From assembly GCA_002495055.1 (NCBI GenBank), contig DADR01000074.1:1-53742 (forward strand): a DNA stretch of 53,742 bases, in the 5' to 3' direction. The stretch comes from Methanoregula sp. UBA247 (lineage in GTDB: Archaea > Halobacteriota > Methanomicrobia > Methanomicrobiales > Methanospirillaceae). Positions within the stretch are counted from its first letter, which is position 1; the number at the start of each line of letters is the position of its first letter. The notes beneath the pieces were generated by a model. That model did no database searches. It had not been told where the DNA came from and saw only the letters and a list, made by a program, of their open reading frames with translations. Made by a program: the position numbers and the translations under genes. Below, in pieces: positions 43,460 through 51,798 of this stretch.

Positions 43460-43957
43460 TTAATATGTCCGGAACGGGACATACGCATCGAAGATCTTGA
43501 CTTTTTCTCCCTGTGGATTTGTCGCCCAGATTTCGACACGGTCGGTTTTGTCACCAGGTTTGTTCGTGCTGCGCAGGGATACGGATTGTCCCTTGTACAG
43601 GGGTTTTTCCATCACGCCGGTTACCACGACACCGTCAGATCCGGTTACTGTGACATCGATCTTCTGGATGAAGTTGAGCCCTTTACCTCCCTGGCAGCTG
43701 ACAATGATATGGGGATCCCATGCCTGACCATCGGTCGTGACTTGCATCTCGATATTCCAGTTTTCAGGCAGGGTCTGGGTTGGCCCGGGTGTCAGAGAAA
43801 TGGGTGTTGATGATGCTGTTGGCGTTGCCGTAGCTGTAGTGAGCGCTGGTGTTGGAGTCGGTGTGGCCGGTGGCGTTGCAGGTTGGGTGCATCCGGCTGC
43901 CAGCACGAGGACGGTACAGAGCACAAGTGCAGCTGAAATGATCAAATTCTTTTTCAT
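43460..43957 (-). CDS. Lipoprotein with Thr/Pro-rich linker and small beta domain
   Basis: 165 residues from ATG at 43957. The signal helix ends VLVLAAGC, with a lipid-anchor cysteine, followed by a PATPTPTPALTTATATPTAS linker. A beta-rich domain with NWNIEMQVTTDGQAWDPHI, IDVTVTGSDGVVVTGVMEKP and VEIWATNPQGEKVKIFDAYV follows. It is an external protein of unknown role. The longer frame to 43990 adds residues before the signal helix and is less likely. Confidence 0.75.
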   Translation of the reverse strand: MKKNLIISAALVLCTVLVLAAGCTQPATPPATPTPTPALTTATATPTASSTPISLTPGPTQTLPENWNIEMQVTTDGQAWDPHIIVSCQGGKGLNFIQKIDVTVTGSDGVVVTGVMEKPLYKGQSVSLRSTNKPGDKTDRVEIWATNPQGEKVKIFDAYVPFRTY

Positions 43958-44125
43958 ACGGGAGTTTTGCCCGGGTGGGTATATGAGCATTGTGTCATGA
44001 GCTGCAGGTAGTCATAAAAAAACATAATCTTGAAAAAAACACCTTCCCGTGAGATATGCTGCTTCACAGTTTGCATGACGGAAAATTCCCGTCTTAAAAA
44101 AGAGAAAATCGTAAGTAACCAATGA

Positions 44126-45724
44126 TTACGCCCGCTTACCGGATGCCGGCTCGATCCCGGTTGGCTGGTTTCGGATCGTCCGGTCTTTCATGATAGTATA
44201 GACTTCGGTTGCGTGTTCACGGGGTACCTCGACAAAGGAGTAGGAGTCGAGGATCCGTATCGCACCGATAGCCTTCCCTGGTATCCCCGTCTCACCTGCA
44301 ATTGCCCCTACGATATCTTTTGGTGCGACGTTATGCATCCTGCCCACGCCCAAAAAGAACCTGACCATACCGGCTTCTGCTCCCGTATCAGCGAAATCCA
44401 TCTCTTCGCGCTTTTCCGATTCAGGTTCGCTACCCTGTTCCATCTGCATTTTGAGGAGTGCTGCGGCAATATCAATAGTACTGAGGTCCCCTTCGGTCTC
44501 GTGCTCGATAATACGGACATAAGACTCGACGCCTCCCGCCTTAATCGTCTCACGCACCTTTTCCAGCATCGTGCGTGTACGTGTTTCTGCCACATCACTC
44601 TGCGTTGGTATTGGCACGCGGGGAATCTGGATTTTTGCATAATGCTGGATTTCACGGAGTTTGGTAAAATCCTTGGGTGCGACAAAAGTCACCGCCCTGC
44701 CGCTCTTGCCTGCCCTGCCCGTCCTCCCGATACGGTGAACGTAATATTCTACATCCTGAGGCACGTCAAAGTTGATGATCATATCGACATCGTCTACGTC
44801 AATACCCCGGGCTGCGACATCGGTTGCGACGAGGATCTCGATTGAACCCTTCCGGAAACCGCTCATTACCCGGTCGCGCTGTGACTGCTTCATATCCCCA
44901 TGGAGTTCCTCTGCACGGTACCCCCGCGCTTTAACCTTCCCGGCGAGTTCCTCTGCCCTGCGTTTGGTGTTACAGAAGATAATCGACAGGTGCGGGTCGG
45001 CGATATCGATCATACGGCACAGCACATCGAGCTTTTCGCGCTCTTTGACTTCAATGTACGATTGTTCGATCTGTGGCACGATGAGATCAGCATACTCAAC
45101 CTTGACAAACTCAGGTTTATTCATGAACCGTTTGGAAATATCAATAATCGGCTGCGGGAGTGTCGCTGAAAAGAGAAGAGTCTGGCGTTTCTGCGGGATT
45201 TTTTTTAAGATTAATTCAATATCGTCACGGAATCCCATGTCAAGCATCTGGTCTGCTTCATCAAGAACGACTGTTGACACCTCATCGAGGGAGAGTGTTC
45301 GGCGCCTGAGATGGTCCATAACCCGTCCCGGTGTTCCAATCACAATATTGACTCCGGAATGAAGTGCCCGCAACTGGCGGTCTATCGGTTGCCCGCCGTA
45401 AACCGGGAGTACCGTGATACGCGGCAGATGCGAAAGGAGTTCAGAGAACTCTTCTGCTATCTGGATCGCGAGTTCACGCGTCGGGCAGAGCACAATTGCC
45501 TGGACTGTCCTGTGTGTTGCATCAATCTTCTCAATAATGGGAATGCCGAATGCAGCAGTCTTTCCTGTGCCTGTTTGTGCCTGGGCGGTCACGTCACGCC
45601 CGGCCTGGATGAGGGGAATAGCGAGTGCCTGAATGGGTGTGGGCTCTTCAAAGCCCATATCTTCTATTGCTTTACCGATCTCACGCGAGAGGTGAAAATC
45701 GGAGAATTGTATACGAGTATTCAT
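44126..45724 (-). CDS. deaD: DEAD-box RNA helicase (DeaD/CsdA-like)
   Basis: 532 residues. Motifs in order: Q motif near FEEPTPIQ, AQTGTGKT (49-56), PTRELAIQ, TPGRV, VLDEADQML, LFSATLPQ, and the second domain's IIFCNTKRRAEEL, VATDVAARGIDVDDVD and HRIGRTGRAGKSG. The C-terminal part (about 440-520, VRFFLGVGRMHNVAPKDIVG and SFVEVPREHATEV) is a DbpA-like RNA-binding domain, so it resembles the DeaD subgroup that remodels structured RNA and ribosome assembly intermediates, often under cold stress. It is divergent from the flavoprotein gene. Confidence 0.95.
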   Translation of the reverse strand: MNTRIQFSDFHLSREIGKAIEDMGFEEPTPIQALAIPLIQAGRDVTAQAQTGTGKTAAFGIPIIEKIDATHRTVQAIVLCPTRELAIQIAEEFSELLSHLPRITVLPVYGGQPIDRQLRALHSGVNIVIGTPGRVMDHLRRRTLSLDEVSTVVLDEADQMLDMGFRDDIELILKKIPQKRQTLLFSATLPQPIIDISKRFMNKPEFVKVEYADLIVPQIEQSYIEVKEREKLDVLCRMIDIADPHLSIIFCNTKRRAEELAGKVKARGYRAEELHGDMKQSQRDRVMSGFRKGSIEILVATDVAARGIDVDDVDMIINFDVPQDVEYYVHRIGRTGRAGKSGRAVTFVAPKDFTKLREIQHYAKIQIPRVPIPTQSDVAETRTRTMLEKVRETIKAGGVESYVRIIEHETEGDLSTIDIAAALLKMQMEQGSEPESEKREEMDFADTGAEAGMVRFFLGVGRMHNVAPKDIVGAIAGETGIPGKAIGAIRILDSYSFVEVPREHATEVYTIMKDRTIRNQPTGIEPASGKRA

Positions 45725-45852
45725 ATCGCTACCCTATTTGGCGTGAGGGCTCTTAAGATGGTGCCATGAGGCTGACAGGATTATCGCTGATTAACCGCGT
45801 CCTGCAATTTATTATCTGGTAAAAAAAATGGATTAGTATATTGGTGAGAGAA

Positions 45853-46428
45853 ATGAAGGTTGTCGCGTTTAACGGGAGTGCACGTAAAGACGGGAACACA
45901 GCGATCCTGGTTAACGTAGTGTTTAAGGAATTAAAAAAGGCCGGGATCAAAACCGAGCTTGTGCAGCTTTCAGGGAAGAAAATACGGGGATGCATTGCGT
46001 GCATGAAGTGTTTTGAGAACCAGGACAAGCGATGCGCACTGAAAGGGGATGTGCTGAATGACTGTATAGAAAAGATGCTCGAGGCAGATGGGATCATTTT
46101 TGCCTCACCGACATATTTTTCAGATGTATCAGCTGAAATGAAGGCCTTGATCGACCGCGCAGGATTTGTGGCCAAGGCAAACCAGGATATGTTCAAACGG
46201 AAGGTGGGTGCCGGGGTGATCGCGGTACGCCGCGGTGGTGCGATCCATGCATTCGACACCCTCAACCACTTCTTCTTCATAAACCAGATGGTGGTTCCGG
46301 GCTCGTCCTACTGGAACATCGGCATCGGACATGCGCCAGGTGATGTGAATGGTGACGATGAAGGAATTATTACGATGAAGACTCTGGGTAAAAATATGGC
46401 ATGGCTGATGAAAAAAATCCAGGAATAA
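45853..46428 (+). CDS. Iron-sulfur flavoprotein / flavodoxin-like NAD(P)H reductase
   Basis: 191 residues. FNGSARKDGNTAILV binds the FMN phosphate. RGCIACMKCFENQDKRC is the compact cysteine motif that binds [4Fe-4S] in archaeal iron-sulfur flavoproteins. ASPTYFSDVSAEMKALIDRA and the YWNIGIGHAPGDV segment complete the flavodoxin fold. GGTGA lies 6 nt before the ATG at 45853. These proteins reduce O2, peroxide or other electron acceptors in methanogens; the exact substrate is unknown. It is a second, shorter member of the family besides 42039-42920. Confidence 0.9.
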   Translation: MKVVAFNGSARKDGNTAILVNVVFKELKKAGIKTELVQLSGKKIRGCIACMKCFENQDKRCALKGDVLNDCIEKMLEADGIIFASPTYFSDVSAEMKALIDRAGFVAKANQDMFKRKVGAGVIAVRRGGAIHAFDTLNHFFFINQMVVPGSSYWNIGIGHAPGDVNGDDEGIITMKTLGKNMAWLMKKIQE

Positions 46429-46440
46429 TTTTTTCTCTTT

Positions 46441-47184
46441 TCAGATTTCGATTGTAAGGTCGTCGGTAGCCACAACCAGACCCGGGCACTCTTTCCCAAA
46501 TCGGTTTTGGACTTCGCGCCGGTCATCAAGGGTCCGGTAAACCTCTGCGCCAAAATGCATGAGGGCAAGACGCTTCGCATGTGCTTCCTGTGCAATATGG
46601 ATTGCATTTTCAGGATTGAGGTGCGGCCAGTCCGGATTTTCCTGACCCGGTTTCAATCCGCATTCAGTGATTAGAAGATCCGCATTTCGGGCAAGCGTGA
46701 TAGCGTTGTCACAGACACCTGTATCGGTACAGTAGGTAATTACCTTCCCGTCAATAGTCATCCGGTACCCATAACAGGGTACCGGGTGAACGAGCGGGAG
46801 GCACTCAACCGGGAAAGGGAGGGTATGCTCTCCCGCTTCAAGCTCCACAATACTGACAGAGTACGGAAGTTGGTTGAGCGGGACCGTGAACGGCTCTGCA
46901 ACCAATGTATTCAGGATGGCGGTAGTGCCAACCTGCCCGAAAATGTTCAGGCCCCTTGAAAACCTGAATTTGACGAGAGTATGCAGCCCTGCAATGTGGT
47001 CGATATGAAAATGGCTGATAAACAGGCAGGTCTGTTTGTCCTGGGTACAATAATTGTCTGCTTTTGCGATACCGTTACCAGCGTCAAGAATAATGTCAAA
47101 CGCATCAGATTGGATCAGGACTGAGCATGTATTTCCGGTTACGGTATCGTACCATCCGTTAGTTCCCAGAAAGGTAACCTTCAT
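46441..47184 (-). CDS. MBL-fold metallohydrolase (RNase Z-like)
   Basis: 247 residues. HFHIDH (58-63) is the first metal-binding motif; the metal-binding aspartate and histidines later in the sequence are in CTDTGVCDNAI and LALMHFGAEV. The layout matches the RNase Z/AtsA-like branch, but the long exosite arm of tRNase Z is not evident, so it could equally be a hydrolase of another phosphodiester. The ATG at 47184 starts the fold (MKVTFLGTNG); the longer frame to 47256 has a polar lead with no support. Confidence 0.85.
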   Translation of the reverse strand: MKVTFLGTNGWYDTVTGNTCSVLIQSDAFDIILDAGNGIAKADNYCTQDKQTCLFISHFHIDHIAGLHTLVKFRFSRGLNIFGQVGTTAILNTLVAEPFTVPLNQLPYSVSIVELEAGEHTLPFPVECLPLVHPVPCYGYRMTIDGKVITYCTDTGVCDNAITLARNADLLITECGLKPGQENPDWPHLNPENAIHIAQEAHAKRLALMHFGAEVYRTLDDRREVQNRFGKECPGLVVATDDLTIEI

Positions 47185-47261
47185 GGGTAATGGGTTGTTT
47201 TTAACAGAGTAAAAAATGTTCAGATATGCCTGATCCTTTCTCTCATTTTTTGACAAAGTTG

Positions 47262-47270
47262 TTATATTAT
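47262..47270 (+). promoter_or_regulatory. TATA-like box for leaderless surface-protein gene
   Basis: TTATATTAT is centred 27 nt before the ATG at 47293, with no Shine-Dalgarno sequence between. Confidence 0.45.
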
Positions 47271-47292
47271 CTTAAAACAAGAGTATCGGATT

Positions 47293-48177
47293 ATGAAACA
47301 AAATCCCGTTTTTACCGTTATTGCAGTACTATTTCTCTGCCTTATTTGCGTTCCCGCAGGAGCGGTCATGCTGGAAGTAACGGTCAAAGGATCGGTGGCA
47401 ACCATCAGCCCGACCAAGAATACCCTGACTGTTGATAATCCGCTCCAGTACGGATGCAGTTACCCGGCAACCGGAGTGCCGGTCTGTTCCTATATCCCTA
47501 TTAACAAGTCCACTCTCACCGGAATAGTACCGGATGTAGCTGTATTCACTGTTTTTAATACCGGTGATCCAGTTGTTGCGACCAGCATTGGCGGTCCGAA
47601 TGAAACATGGATTACGCTTGCCAAGTTGTTCGGCTCACGGCCAAATGAAGAGCTGGTAACCAATATTGTTGGTGATATTGGAACGATCCCAACCCCGCTT
47701 ATCGGAAATTACACTCTGGACACATCCACTGTTCCGAACTGTTCGGCATGTTCTGGCACAACGTGTACTGCCACGTCAGCTACCGTCAAGGTTAAAAGCG
47801 ATGGAAATGGAGTCCTGGAAAGAACACTCCTGCCTGGGGAATCCCTCAGTTATAATGGAAGGAACGATGGTTCGAGTGTTTACGTACGATTTGTCAAAGG
47901 CCAGGCATTGTCCACTACTTGTCCGGGTCAGGCCGGTATGACCGGATCTCAGGCAATCTCTGTTTACGTTGTTAAAGTTGTGCCACCCCTCAGTTCAGCG
48001 CAGACGAATATCCGGACAGCAACGACAATCCGGCCTGATGAAGCGCTGACATCACTGCCACCAACAGTTTCGGCAAGTACTACACTACCCACAACCACAA
48101 AGGCAGGCATGATCCCATTTGCAGCAATCGGGGCGACAGGACTTGCAGGGATCGTGCTGGTACTGAAGAAAAGATAA
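47293..48177 (+). CDS. Secreted surface protein with KAG-type C-terminal anchor
   Basis: 294 residues. The signal helix (5-24, ending PAGAV) leads to a beta-rich domain with a cysteine-rich middle (NCSACSGTTC near 150), and a second beta stretch (LLPGESLSYNGRNDGSSVYV). A Thr/Pro/Ser stalk (about 225-265) precedes TKAGMIPFAAIGATGLAGIV and a KKR end. This anchor is very like that of the protein ending at 49613. No ectodomain family was recognised. Confidence 0.8.
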   Translation: MKQNPVFTVIAVLFLCLICVPAGAVMLEVTVKGSVATISPTKNTLTVDNPLQYGCSYPATGVPVCSYIPINKSTLTGIVPDVAVFTVFNTGDPVVATSIGGPNETWITLAKLFGSRPNEELVTNIVGDIGTIPTPLIGNYTLDTSTVPNCSACSGTTCTATSATVKVKSDGNGVLERTLLPGESLSYNGRNDGSSVYVRFVKGQALSTTCPGQAGMTGSQAISVYVVKVVPPLSSAQTNIRTATTIRPDEALTSLPPTVSASTTLPTTTKAGMIPFAAIGATGLAGIVLVLKKR

Positions 48178-48198
48178 GATCCCTTTAATAATCCTTTT

Positions 48199-48870
48199 TT
48201 ACCGGGCATTTTTGCCGTGAACCCTTTCCCAGTAAAGCCATCCGGCAAGACCGACAATGATGAGTCCTGCCACCGCGGCGATTCCTGAAAAGACGCTTTT
48301 TATAAACAGTTCCTGCAGGAACACAGTTCCCAGCGCGATACCAAAACATCCGATAAATGCACCGATGACGATAGCAAGGAATACCGGTATTTTCTGCATA
48401 CCAAGGAGCTGCCCGATGATTGAACCACGGATACCCCCGCTGCCCATAACCGGGACCATCACGAGCACGATAATGCCGACAAAATAGATCTCTTTTAACC
48501 AGGGTTGTTCTCCAATAAATGTTCGTGTCTTTTCAATGAACGATTCCATGATGCCGCCAAGCAGAGGAATTTTGAGCGCGAGATCGAAGTTCCATCCCAT
48601 GAACAGTGCGGTTTCGATATCGATCATCATGATAGATACGGCAATCAGCCACCAGGGTATCCCCAGTGCGATGCCGGCAGGGATGACCGTTTCTTTGCCT
48701 GCTGGTGGGAGCACGTAGGCAACCATCAGCCCGATGATAACAAAAAAGGAGGTCAGGTCAAGAAAAAAGTACAGAATTAAGATTTGGAGGGCAACGATAA
48801 CAAACGGCAGAGTAATCTTAAGGAATCCTGAAAGGCCAGGAGGAAATTTGAGAATTTCTGCATATTCCAT
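48199..48870 (-). CDS. Small multidrug export protein family (COG2426-like)
   Basis: 223 residues and about six hydrophobic segments, with the family's GLMVAYVLPPAGKETVIPAG loop and a conserved central PVMGSGGIRGSIIGQLLGM. Bacterial and archaeal relatives are annotated as small multidrug exporters, but direct evidence in archaea is lacking. It has no clear Shine-Dalgarno site. It is the fifth export system in this window. Confidence 0.8.
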   Translation of the reverse strand: MEYAEILKFPPGLSGFLKITLPFVIVALQILILYFFLDLTSFFVIIGLMVAYVLPPAGKETVIPAGIALGIPWWLIAVSIMMIDIETALFMGWNFDLALKIPLLGGIMESFIEKTRTFIGEQPWLKEIYFVGIIVLVMVPVMGSGGIRGSIIGQLLGMQKIPVFLAIVIGAFIGCFGIALGTVFLQELFIKSVFSGIAAVAGLIIVGLAGWLYWERVHGKNAR

Positions 48871-48999
48871 ACGTTACTACAGCATGATATGGAACTAATG
48901 CGGTATAGAGATCTCTTTGGATTTTTCCTCACCGTACCTAAAGAAATGTTCTCCAAATCGACAGTTCAGAGAAACTGCCTGTGCCTCGCTCCCTTGCAA

Positions 49000-49009
49000 T
49001 ATATTATAT
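49000..49009 (+). promoter_or_regulatory. TATA-like box deciding the start of the 49032 gene
   Basis: TATATTATAT centred 28 nt before the ATG at 49032 supports that start over an upstream ATG at 48981, which lies before the box. Confidence 0.45.
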
Positions 49010-49031
49010 GCGATCCAGTGAAGAATCAGAA

Positions 49032-49613
49032 ATGAAACCCGGCGTGTGCACCGGGGCAAAAAACACGGTGACTATGACAGAGGAACGGTTTTTGTTTAAA
49101 ACAGGGTCCTGCTCTGGGGGGCTGCATGTACGGTGCCTTCTTGCACTCCTTGTGGGATTTGCTGTGATGTGCGGGTTTGCAGGTGCCCATACACCAAGTG
49201 ATGTTGAGGTGAGGTATAATGAACTGTCCGGAGAACTTGCTGTGACAATTTCCCACCAGGTGGATAATCCCGCAATGCACTATGTGAAAGAGGTGACTAT
49301 CAGGCAGGGCACGACGATTCTTTCAGTTATGTCCTATACCAGCCAGCCGGATCGGTCACCATTCACCTATACCTTCAATCTGCCGCAGCTGAAAGGAAGT
49401 ACCGCAGAAATTATCGTGGATACGGAGTGCAACCAGTTTGGCTCCCGTTCAGGAACGCTGATATTGACAAAGACGCAGCCCCCCAATACTCCCGCCACTA
49501 CCATGGTATCATCTGATACACAACCGCTGACATCTTTACCCACAAAAGCAGGGGTATTGCCAATTGCTGCAATCCTTGCAGTGGGATTTGCATCAAGGAG
49601 AATCCTCCGGTGA
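49032..49613 (+). CDS. Anchored surface protein with desulfoferrodoxin-like beta domain
   Basis: 193 residues. A signal helix (about 33-55, ending AGAHT) is followed by one Ig-like domain (about 56-145): HTPSDVEVRYNELSGELAVT, SHQVDNPAMHYVKEVTI, YTSQPDRSPFTYTF. The order of HTPSD, H-x-DNP-x-HYV and YTSQP resembles the superoxide-reductase (desulfoferrodoxin C-terminal) fold, with some histidines kept, but a functional iron site is not proven. A stalk and TKAGVLPIAAILAVGF form the C-terminal anchor, like the neighbour at 47293. The start is at 49032 on the strength of the TATA-like box. Confidence 0.75.
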   Translation: MKPGVCTGAKNTVTMTEERFLFKTGSCSGGLHVRCLLALLVGFAVMCGFAGAHTPSDVEVRYNELSGELAVTISHQVDNPAMHYVKEVTIRQGTTILSVMSYTSQPDRSPFTYTFNLPQLKGSTAEIIVDTECNQFGSRSGTLILTKTQPPNTPATTMVSSDTQPLTSLPTKAGVLPIAAILAVGFASRRILR

Positions 49614-49746
49614 TTAAAACCAGATCCGGCAGGTCTTCTCTCCTCTCTTTTTCTCTCGCATCGTCACCATGGACTTGTTTTTACCACGATCGCAACCTTA
49701 TCATATCTCCGCCCCGAATCCAATACATCCAAAAAAGGTGCGTGTA

Positions 49747-50586
49747 ATGGTTCGTGTTGGTGTTCATGTCTCAATCGCGGGATCCCTTGACCTCGCTGTT
49801 GACCGGGCAAAAAATGCCGGGTGTGATGTCTTCCAGATATTTTCACGCAATCCACGGGGATGGGGATTTCTGCCCCTTTCTGATGAATCCTGCAAAGCAT
49901 TCAGATCGAAAATCAGGTCAGGTAATCTCATTCCTGTTGATCATATGCCGTATCTTCCGAACCTTGCATCCCCAAAAACGGAAATTTATACCAAATCTAT
50001 TGCCGCACTCACTGCTGAACTTGACCGGTGCGCACTGCTTGGTATTCCCTATCTTGTCACTCATCTCGGGCATCACCTCGGAGATGGGATTGCCGGGGGC
50101 AGGGCTCGTGTTATCAGGGCAATAAATACGGCACTGACTGAGTCTGATAATTCTGTGATGCTGCTTTTGGAAAACACCGCAGGCGAGAAGAACAGTGTGG
50201 GAAGTAGTTTCGAACATATCAGGGGCATTCTGGACGGACTTGAATATCAAAACCGGATTGGTGTCTGTTTCGATACCTGTCATGCATTCACCGCGGGCTA
50301 TGAACTCCGTACAGAATCGGGTATCGAAAAAACCTTAGCACAGCTCGATGAGCAGATCGGCATGAAAACTCTCAAAATTATCCATCTGAATGATGCGAAG
50401 GGGGACCTGGGGAGCAGCCTCGACCGTCATGAGCATATTGGTTTGGGATTTATCGGTGATGACGGTTTCCGGCTTCTCCTGCATCACCCCGATTTTGCTG
50501 CGCTCCCGCTTATCTGCGAAACACCTGTTGATAAGAGGCGTGATGATGCCGGAAATATCGCAAAAGTGCGGGAACTTGCCGGATAA
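49747..50586 (+). CDS. nfo: Endonuclease IV (AP endonuclease)
   Basis: 279 residues, the usual length of Nfo. Metal-binding segments of the TIM barrel are visible: VGVHVSIAGSLDLAV, THLGHHLGDG, LLENTAGEKNSVGSSFEHI, VCFDTCHAFTAGYEL, IHLNDAKGDLGSSLDRHEHI and LICETPVDKRRDD. It cuts DNA at abasic sites in base excision repair. The ATG at 49747 starts the fold; the frame extending to 49669 has no support. It lies upstream of, and co-directional with, endA but is separated by a 190-bp gap. Confidence 0.95.
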   Translation: MVRVGVHVSIAGSLDLAVDRAKNAGCDVFQIFSRNPRGWGFLPLSDESCKAFRSKIRSGNLIPVDHMPYLPNLASPKTEIYTKSIAALTAELDRCALLGIPYLVTHLGHHLGDGIAGGRARVIRAINTALTESDNSVMLLLENTAGEKNSVGSSFEHIRGILDGLEYQNRIGVCFDTCHAFTAGYELRTESGIEKTLAQLDEQIGMKTLKIIHLNDAKGDLGSSLDRHEHIGLGFIGDDGFRLLLHHPDFAALPLICETPVDKRRDDAGNIAKVRELAG

Positions 50587-50778
50587 TTTTTTCTGGCTGG
50601 TGTGCTTCGACATACAATACAGTAGTCTTGCCATGAACCTTGTACATCCCGAACGCCAATCTTCCTGATTTAAGTAAAGTATCTGGACTGCGTGTGGATT
50701 ATACACTCTCTCATGCACAGTTCTTTTTTAGACCATTTTCCGTGCGCTTATTATCCTTAACATACAATATATCCGGCA

Positions 50779-51789
50779 GTGAAGGCAACGTTTGACGGCA
50801 CCGCGGTGCGTTTAGGAAACGAGGGGCGCGTACTCTATGAACAAAGTGGTTACGGACGTCTGGAACATGATGGTGTAAAACTCTCGGATCAGGAGGCCTT
50901 GTACCTCCACCACCGTCAGAAAATCGAAGTTTCCGGATATACTTTCAACTCACTTTTTTCCAGGTTTGCAGAACGTCCTGGTTTTCTTCGAAGTTTTCTG
51001 GTATACCGGGATTTGCGTGAACGGGGTTATGTTGTCCAGGCAGGGCCGCACGATTTCCGGGTCTTTAAACGCGGTGAAAAACCTGGTACTGGTGAATCGC
51101 TATACCTTATCCGGGTCTTGTCAGAACGTGATCCGATCAGGTTTGTAAAACTCATAGAGGAGGTTGTGGCTTCAAGAAATATGCGAAAGCAGTATATTCT
51201 TGCAGTGGTCGATGACGAGGAAGAGCTGACCTATTACGAGATTAAACTCCAGAAACTGGCAGAATCCTGCGATCATATACCTGCTGTCATGGCCCATGAT
51301 ACAATGCTTGTAGGAAAATCAGCGATGGTGCTGGTGGCACCCCATTCAGATCTTGAACAATCAGGATTTGGTAAACGGCTTGATGATGAACGTCTTATGC
51401 TTGCACCTGTTGAACTGCTTTATCTGATAGGTAAAGGAATTATTGAACTCAAAAAGGATGGTATTACCGTTGGAAAAGAGGAATATTTTGCACTTGCCGG
51501 AGAGACCGATGGGGAACTAGCGGAGAAGAATAAAGTCTACACCGAACTCAGGGGGCACAATTTCATCCCCCGGACTGGTTATAAGTTCGGCCACCATTTC
51601 CGGGTCTACTGCGGGAAGAATGTTCATTCAGATATGCTGGTGCATGCCGTCGAAAAAGAGGCGTCCCTGCCTATGAGTGCGATTTCCCGATCGGTCCGGA
51701 TGGCACACAGTGTCAAAAAGAAGATGTTGTTTGGCGCTGTACATACTACCGGAATTCAGTTCGTAGAATTTGCACGAATCAAACTTTGA
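50779..51789 (+). CDS. endA: tRNA-intron splicing endonuclease, two-repeat form
   Basis: 336 residues from GTG: a duplicated, two-domain EndA as in Archaeoglobus-type homodimers. The N-terminal half (DGVKLSDQEALYLHHRQKIE, FLVYRDLRERGYVVQAGPHDFR) is a degenerate copy. The C-terminal half holds the catalytic core: Y in TGYKFGHHFRVY, H in NVHSDMLVHAV, and K in RMAHSVKKKML. It cuts bulge-helix-bulge introns from pre-tRNA. Its TGA is directly followed by the start region of trpS, so the two genes are coupled. Confidence 0.95.
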   Translation: MKATFDGTAVRLGNEGRVLYEQSGYGRLEHDGVKLSDQEALYLHHRQKIEVSGYTFNSLFSRFAERPGFLRSFLVYRDLRERGYVVQAGPHDFRVFKRGEKPGTGESLYLIRVLSERDPIRFVKLIEEVVASRNMRKQYILAVVDDEEELTYYEIKLQKLAESCDHIPAVMAHDTMLVGKSAMVLVAPHSDLEQSGFGKRLDDERLMLAPVELLYLIGKGIIELKKDGITVGKEEYFALAGETDGELAEKNKVYTELRGHNFIPRTGYKFGHHFRVYCGKNVHSDMLVHAVEKEASLPMSAISRSVRMAHSVKKKMLFGAVHTTGIQFVEFARIKL

Positions 51790-51798
51790 GTGCTCACC

